Source of the DNA: Lyophyllum atratum
Taxonomy: Eukaryota > Basidiomycota > Agaricomycetes > Agaricales > Lyophyllaceae
Direction: 5' to 3'
Assembly: GCA_014905825.1 (NCBI GenBank)
Contig: JACGCN010000015.1
Span: 124,001 to 188,000, forward strand
DNA: 64,000 bases
Numbering within the stretch: position 1 is the first letter of the stretch; every line of letters starts with the position of its first letter. The notes beneath the pieces are model-generated. The model was not told the origin of the DNA, ran no database searches, and saw only the letters and a program-made list of their open reading frames with translations. Of the stretch, positions 58,003-64,000 are shown one piece after another. The position numbers were made by a program, and so were the translations under genes.

Positions 58003-58557
58003 CTATACCCTCTTAACAATTAGATTATCCCACATCTTCCTCTCGTTATTCTCATTCGCGACGTCGACGACGTGGGGCTTGAGATACCGAGCATCCTGTG
58101 CGAAAACCAAGTCAGAACGGGTGGAACAGAGCAAGCATCGTGGAAGGTGCGCCGTACTTCTTCCGGCTTCATCCACATTTCCTTGGGAAGGGGTTTGTGG
58201 AGAACGCTGGCCTGGCTGGCGCGCTTCAGACGGAATGCGCGGTCGTACGCTTGACGCCGGGTCAACCGACCGAGAGCCTGGGGCCGAACATGTTAATGCA
58301 TTATAAAGGTCCTGCAGCGTGTCATCGTACCCGTTGGACGTCAGGGCGCTCCTCAATAACTGTTTGAGAGATGGTTTGTCAATAACTCGTGAATGTAGAA
58401 CGGGTTGGGTCCACGCACGGAGATCGTCATACTTGAAGCCGTACTTCCTGTAGCCAGCAGCGTCAGCGTACCAGTTGGCGACGGGCTTAATCCATCCTGA
58501 TAGTGTTTTTGAGGACTTGATGTAGTTCGCGAAGGATATGCCAAGTGGCCCAACCAT
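58003..58557 (-). CDS. QCR7: QCR7, ubiquinol-cytochrome c reductase 14-kDa subunit
   Basis: Four exons, ATG 58557. Spliced reading MVGPLGISFANYIKSSKTLS, GWIKPVANWYADAAGYRKYG, FKYDDLLIEERPDVQRALGR, LTRRQAYDRAFRLKRASQAS, VLHKPLPKEMWMKPEE, DARYLKPHVVDVANENNERK, MWDNLIVKRV. About 125 residues, the usual QCR7 size, without membrane helix; it binds the matrix side of cytochrome b in complex III. The unspliced frame is continuous through two introns (58003-58557 is one open frame), which would hide the splicing if introns were ignored. Confidence 0.93.
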   Translation of the reverse strand: MVGPLGISFANYIKSSKTLSGWIKPVANWYADAAGYRKYGFKYDDLRAWTQPVLHSRVIDKPSLKQLLRSALTSNGYDDTLQDLYNALTCSAPGSRSVDPASSVRPRIPSEARQPGQRSPQTPSQGNVDEAGRSTAHLPRCLLCSTRSDLVFAQDARYLKPHVVDVANENNERKMWDNLIVKRV

Positions 58558-58764
58558 CTTGAAGAATTATGCGAACGTCTATGCTAAACTTGTGCAGGTC
58601 AACGGAGCGGACGTTTGCGGAGTTCTGTGTGCGCGTGTTTGGAAGCGGTGGCATATAGTTATCGAGATGATCGACGATTTTGATAATCGAGAAGACGCCT
58701 ATAAATTCTGCAAGTTGTATCCCGATCTTTTCTACCTCTTTCTTTACCCCCACAAATACCAGCC
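58558..58764. promoter_or_regulatory. 207-bp divergent promoter (QCR7 / NDK)
   Basis: The start codons of QCR7 (58557, minus) and NDK (58765, plus) are separated by 207 bp. No TATA box seen. The sharing is inferred from spacing. Confidence 0.4.
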
Positions 58765-59450
58765 ATGTCTATCGAGCGCACCTACATTATGATCAAGGTA
58801 ATGAGGCTTGAGATCTGCGCTCGTACCATCAACTGATCAGCTTCTGTCCACCAATAGCCCGATGGCGTCCAACGGGGCCTCATTGGAAAGATCATCCAGA
58901 GGTTCGAGGAGCGTGGCTTTAAGCTCACTGCCCTTAAGCTCACCCAGGCTACTGAGGAGCATCTCGAGAACCGTGAGCATTTGCAATCTTATCTTATCTA
59001 TCTCATTCCCTGCTCACTACGTGCTACGTTGTGAAGACTACGCCGACCTCAAGGGCAAGTCGTTCTTCCCTGGCTTGATCAAATACATGGCCTCGGGCCC
59101 GGTTGTTTGCATGGTTTGGGAAGGTCTCGACGCTGTCAAGACCGGCCGTGTCATGCTTGGTGCTACCAACCCTCTGCAGTCCCCTGTTGGTGCGTTCACC
59201 TTATAATTTCAAGAGGGAACAGCGATCTTATCGTGTATTCAGGCTCCATCCGCGGTGACTTCTGCCTTGCTGTTGGACGCAACATCTGCCATGGCTCTGA
59301 CTCTGTTGAGAGCGCCGAGAAGGAGATCAAGCTGTGAGAATCGTTGTTCCTTGTCTCTCTTATCCCGATTACTTAACATGTTTGCATAGCTGGTTCCCCG
59401 ATGGTGTCACGCAGTACACCAGTGCTCTGGAGGCATGGATCCTCGAGTAA
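58765..59450 (+). CDS. Nucleoside diphosphate kinase
   Basis: Five exons, ATG 58765 to TAA 59448-59450, about 152 residues. Reading [90 protein letters not shown] and [20 protein letters not shown] with the active-site histidine in NICHGSD. It transfers the gamma phosphate between nucleotides; the hexameric enzyme is cytosolic. Length and all active-site residues are normal. Confidence 0.96.
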
Positions 59451-59803
59451 ATTTCTGGATTTCTTAAATTTAGAAATTTTGCGAGTCACGTGTAAAATAG
59501 GATATAACCAGGAATGTCACGTTACCCTTGACGCGACCATCATGGCCGGTCCCACGACAAGATGCCACAAATGGCAGAAGTGCCGTGGCGCTCTCACGCA
59601 CTTGAGGTTAATGTGGTGCTTATTTTGTGTTTCCTTTCCTCTCGTTGGATGCCTCCCCTATCTTTCGCACGAGCATAGGAATTCTCATTCATGAGCACCC
59701 ATGCTAAACTTGGCGTGGTACTTCGTATGATGCTTCGTGCAGGTATAACAGGCGTCTTGAAGTACGAATTCCTCCCAGGCAGCCCTCTAATCCCCCAGTC
59801 CCT
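59451..59803. other. Intergenic, no gene seen
   Basis: Holds the NDK 3' UTR and the upstream region of the DOMON-b561 gene. Short plus frames have no features. Confidence 0.45.
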
Positions 59804-61520
59804 ATGTTGCGATCCCTTTTCTTGTTGGGTCTCGTCGGAGCCGCCTGGCTCAAGATGTTACCCCCCGTGCTTGCACTTCAAGGCGACGGTAGATGTGGGT
59901 TGTACCTCTGTGTCAATGCTACAGTTCACGACGACATGGTCACTTGTGAGTGCCTTGCCTTGTCGCAAGCCATTAGGGTTTAACGTCATTTTAAGACGAG
60001 ATGACTGGTCTGGAAGAGCCTCTCGGGTGGCTTGCTCTGTGAGCATCGAAGTTTCCACCAGGCATGGCCGTGTATCTAACATTTTATTGCAGCGGTTTCG
60101 GAACCAGAATGAAATACACTCATATGGTGATTATGTGGACGAACGACGACGGAACCACGACGTTATCGCAACGGATGGGCATGGGGCACAGCGAACCCCT
60201 CCCCGTTGAATATCCTCCGAGACGTGCAGAAATTGCTAAACCTAGAATATCGACGGTCAGTGACTTGTAAACATGCAACAACGACTCAGCCTCAAACAAT
60301 CTACAGCTGTGGCATCCAAACTCGGTCGGAACGTTAGCTTTCACCGTCCCGGTCAATCAGACAGTCCTCTCGTGGAGCAACCCTACTGAGCGGCTTATAT
60401 GGGCGTATTCGAAGATCCGCCCTGAAAAACCTCACTATTCCGAGCTTACCCAGCACTTCAGCGCCGGATTTCTCAGGTTGAATCTCGGTGGTACAATGCC
60501 TGACTTTGTTCCGACTGTGGAACCTGCTCCACATCATGAAGAGGAATTCCCTGAGCGGCCAGACATCGACACCATTATCACCTCCGACCCTCTCAACCCG
60601 TTGCAAAGACATGATAAGATCATCATTGCCCACGGCATCCTCGCTTCCATCGGCTTCCTGGTTCTCTTGCCAGCTGGGTCACTAATTGCACGATGGAGTA
60701 GGACGCTGACCCCGGCATGGTTCAAAGTACACCAGACTATCAATATGTCGATCGCTCTACCCATCATCACGCTCGGATGGATCCTGGGTCCCATCGCAGT
60801 CCTCGACCACCAGGCAACCCATTTATTCGATGCGCATCAGGCAAGGAGCTCTTGAAACTTTCCGTTGTCCAATCACTTATGCCCACTTCCTATAGATCAC
60901 TGGCGCCTTCCTCGTGACTCTCTACTACCTCCAGGTTGCTCTAGGGCGGTACATACATAGGCGCCGATTGAGCGCACCCCCGAACGCCTCCCATCATCCT
61001 CCTACAAATATCCTTCACGTCGTGTTGGGCTTATCCATAATCACTCTTGCGTTTGTGCAGGTAGGGTCCCTCTCTAGCTATATATTTCGACTGTTCTGAC
61101 CTGGCCCCACCCAGACTCGGAGTGGCATGGAGGAGTGGAAGATGGCAACAGGTCGCTCTCACATCTCACACTGGTGCCATGACCTGTGGAACGCCTGGGC
61201 AGTGGTAAGTTCCGTATCAAAAACTGCCAAACAGTCGTGACTGATGCAAAGGAATTGTCCAGATAATCCCCCTGGCCTATTTTGCCGGAACCGTTTTACT
61301 CCGTCGCCAATTCTACCAAGAGAAACATGGAATAAACCCTGGTAGCAGCAACTACCTCGCCTTGTCTCCCAGCCCGATCAATCCTGACGTTGTATTTGAA
61401 GCGTCAGATGACGTTCTAGACAAGAGCCTCAGTGGCCGCCGTGGCTTCGAGTCCATGGATATTTCACGGGGAGCCAGGGAGCTTGAGAGCAGTGTCCCCT
61501 TACTCAAATCTCGAGACTAG
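59804..61520 (+). CDS. Secreted-side DOMON domain fused to cytochrome b561
   Basis: Start ATG 59804 (MLRSLFLLGLVGAAWLKMLP), a signal peptide. The N-terminal DOMON part follows (LYLCVNATVHDDMVTYEL, GLEEPLGWLAVGFGTRM, HMVIMWTNDDGTTTLSQRMG, FTVPVNQTVLSWSNPTERLI). A b561 domain then begins QRHDKIIIAHGILASIGFLV with heme His candidates, and has helices LLPAGSLIARW, FKVHQTINMSIALPIITLGW, HQITGAFLVTLYYLQVALG, HVVLGLSIITLAFVQ and IIPLAYFAGTVLL. The tail is cytosolic, acidic and ends LLKSRD. Such proteins move electrons across a membrane, from ascorbate-type donors to the DOMON heme. The stop is TAG 61518-61520. Confidence 0.86.
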
Positions 61521-62160
61521 ACGCGACGGATGGTACAGGCTTTATACATTGAGTAGCTTCGAGCCATTTTGTACAGACTGATATGTATGAGGTGCAACGA
61601 TTGGAAATAAATGAATGAAATACGACCCATTGAACAAGGGAAAGATTGTGGTATATCTGAGCGATGCAGAGGGGTATGAGCAAGACATGTACGATGGGGA
61701 TGAATAATAGCGAAGGAGTGTTTTTCTGCTGATGATTTGGTAGAGTCCATGAACAAGTACATATTGAAAGCAGCCCACTGCTGCTGCCGCCACAACCGCC
61801 GCAGCCATCCTCCGCACGGCGTGCCATCGGTTCAACCCGCGTCGTCGAGTCGGAAAGCATAGCCATCGAGGAGCATCGAGCAACACATATACACCCGCAA
61901 CCATGAAGAGAGGAAGACGGCCTGAATGTAAACGGACAAGAGCGAATCCGTAGCTTTTGATCTGAGGCGACATTTTGTTCAAGCATTCCGAAAATGCTCG
62001 AACGAAACGCTGTGTTAGGTCAAAGGTTGCAGGTAGGCTCTCCAGGTTCGCGTCACCACGAGGTGCATGCACAGGCGGGGCGATGTTTGGCTTGACATGA
62101 ATCAGGTCAGGATGGTGGACAACGAGGGCAGCATCGTCCACAATCGGTGCCTCCCATCGC
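61521..62160. other. Convergent intergenic region with an open minus-strand frame
   Basis: Between the DOMON-b561 stop (plus) and the EST1/SMG6-like stop (minus). A minus frame at about 61980-62175 is open and protein-like (for example ATFDLTQRFVRAFSECLNK), overlapping the EST1/SMG6-like stop codon in another frame. It could be chance, or a longer isoform. Confidence 0.3.
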
Positions 62161-64000
62161 TCATGTGGCATTTGCAAGGATCGCCGCAAGGTCCATTTCG
62201 CTGGCTGCAGGAAGTTGCCTTGATCGAGCTTTCAGGCGCACTACAGAATGTAAATAATCAGCGCATGTCTAAAGTCAACGATAGCGACGATCACTTACAG
62301 TTCCGATCCAAACTCAGGAGAACGACTTTGACAGTACCAGCCGATACAGTGGAGGCTGTAGGATCCGTCTTGAGCATGGCCGTGCGATCAAGCCAATGTT
62401 CCTCCTGCCAAATTGCCGCCCTTAAGATCAGGTCATCCATATTCCTTTCCCAATTCCCGTCTGCTGCAAAGTCGACTTGCTCTGTGCGGATACTGAGCGT
62501 CGTAAGATAGTTGCCCTTTGACGTCTGGACTTTGAGCGATATGGCGTGGGAGCGGATGTGTGATGATATATACGTCATTGCGTTCTGGGCGGCCTCACTG
62601 AGTTTTGCAGACGTGTTGCCGGAAAGGCCATCGAGCTCCATAATGACTGGGAGGGGCACGACGATAGTCCAGCGAAGGCTCTCAACGATAGAGGCAAACA
62701 TGGCAAGGGATGAGAGGAGGATGTTGGTGTCGACGACCAGGACGGAGTAACCTGGAATGATGTCCAGTGACGGGCGGGTATCGATGTGCTTCCGCACTCT
62801 GGCGCGACGCGGAGGTAAGACTGCGCCGGTAACGGGACCGCCTTCAGCGGATTGAAGAAGGCTTTGCAAATATCTTCGGCGCTCCTAAAAGAACGAACAT
62901 GGTCAGAACCTGCCCGAAAATGAAGGCCATACAGGTGTGACGAACCTTTAATTCCTTGACTTCGGGCGTATCGTCTTCGTCTACATCCTCCTCTTCAGAA
63001 AGTGCATCACTGCCACCCTCCTCATCCACATCCATGAGGTCCTCCACCCAGCGAGTTCCAAGTCTCCGCTTCTCCTCTTCCTCCTGCTCGATGCGGTCCT
63101 GCTCACGCCAAAGACGGACCTTCTCTGCAAGCTGCCCCTCCACCTTCCAATCGCGCGTCCCTTCAACCCACGTGAATCCACCAACCACACCCGAGATACC
63201 CACAGCACTCCGGACAATCCGCACCCAGCGCTTCGTCACCACATCTCCCTCCCCACCATTGGCACTCCTACCCCCAGCAGTCTCCCCCTCATCATCGTCC
63301 TCAATCTGTCCATCCGTCGACTCTTCTGACATGTCCCTCTCCTCGAGAACATCGATCTCAGCTCGGCGCTCCTCCCCGCTCTTCCAGTACCCTCTCTCGA
63401 AAACGTTGCGCCCGACCCACTCCATACCACGCAGACACCAGTCCTCCGGCAGCGGCGGCGCACACGAACTCGTAAGCATGACCCACCGCGGGCCAGCATC
63501 CTTCTCCCTCTTCTTCTCAGTCGTCCCCGGTGCAACGAAAAGACCCTGCTTCGCCATAATGCCCCTCGGGATACGTGCAAAGAACGAGGCGAGCTCCTCC
63601 CATGGCACATTGCGCTCCAGGACGCTAAGCGTCTGCGAGTTCTTCAGTACCGTCGCCAGGAACGTCAGCACCACCGTTAGATAGGGATTCAGACTGGGAC
63701 GTGCAAAGCCACGCGACGTCGTGCGCGTGGGGTGCTTGAGGACGTGCGAAAGCATCGCAAAAGTCAGCTGCAGCGCATATTTGAAGGATGGGGGGTATTC
63801 GCGAGTGGACACTTCGTCTGCCTCGGCTTCGGATGTGGCGGGTGATATCTGATGTATCTGGGCCGCGCGGGTGGATGTGACGAGGGGTGAGTGGCCATCT
63901 ACATCCATCTTCTCATCCTCTGCGGACAGGCTCGATTTAGTCATTACGACCGTTGCGCCGGCACCGACTCCTTCCTTCCCACCAACGCGTCCCAGTACAC
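62161..64000 (-). CDS. EST1/SMG6-like protein with C-terminal PIN domain, 5' end cut by the window
   Basis: The frame is open to the right edge (GGKEGVGAGATVVMTKSSLS), so the start lies outside. Landmarks: YALQLTFAMLSHVLKHPTRT, YLTVVLTFLATVLKNSQTLS, RNVPWEELASFFARIPR, LPEDWCLRGMEWVGRNVFER and an acidic spacer. After an intron come ERRRYLQSLLQSA and a PIN domain: YSVLVVDTNILLSSLAMFAS, WTIVVPLPVIMELDGLSGN, ERNMDDLILRAAIWQEE, LSLDRN, then LRLKARSRQLPAASEMDLAA. Acidic residues of the PIN site (VDTN, DLILRA, LDRN) are present. The order EST1-type helical domain then PIN matches SMG6/EST1 relatives in telomere or mRNA decay. It ends ILANAT, TGA at 62163. Confidence 0.85.

Overview
The window is nuclear DNA from a filamentous basidiomycete, most likely a mushroom-forming agaricomycete. 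Genes are dense (about one per 2 kb), sit on both strands, and carry many short introns of about 36-110 nt with GT..AG ends, weak CTNAY-like branch sites and little polypyrimidine. Complex I and UQ-dependent respiration genes, a GPI-type cupredoxin, a TKL kinase with an MLKL-like N-terminal domain and a DOMON/b561 protein fit that group. All exon joins here were deduced by eye from reading-frame continuity and splice-like ends, so individual boundaries may be off.

Layout, left: a 3'-truncated RBM5/10-like splicing factor (-) shares a 98-bp divergent promoter with complex I subunit NDUFB4 (+). COQ7 (-) is divergent from a small protein with three FKPTRRVR repeats (+), followed by an intron-bearing tRNA-Leu(UAA). 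A large gene at 6460-10685 encodes an MLKL-NTD-like helical domain, a TKL kinase and a complete REM-RasGEF module in one frame. Next come a Met30-type F-box/WD40 protein and a GSK3 kinase (both -), a broken DHA1-family MFS transporter (+), RNase Z (-) and a band-7/SPFH protein (+).

Middle: a GC-rich segment at 24320-25182 is bounded by perfect 22-bp inverted repeats. It is followed by ATG8, an orphan four-helix membrane protein, RAD57-like recombinase (-), HID1 (-), a secreted GH5 glycosidase with a three-repeat cysteine domain (+), a GPI-type cupredoxin (-), the ESCRT-II subunit SNF8 (+), an exact 64-bp tandem duplication, POLD2 (-) and glutamate decarboxylase (-).

Right: a 4HBT thioesterase (-), proteasome beta4, PET100, L-serine dehydratase (-), a TPR protein, a GH31 alpha-xylosidase of YicI type, CMC2 (-), transketolase, QCR7 (-), NDK, a DOMON-cytochrome b561 protein, and a 5'-truncated EST1/SMG6-like PIN nuclease (-).

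Most genes are housekeeping. Five of them (NDUFB4, COQ7, PET100, CMC2, QCR7) serve the mitochondrial respiratory chain, and several pairs share short divergent promoters. The most unusual item is the MLKL-NTD/kinase/RasGEF fusion, whose VAIK lysine is replaced by arginine. No CRISPR array, rRNA or virus-like gene was seen.
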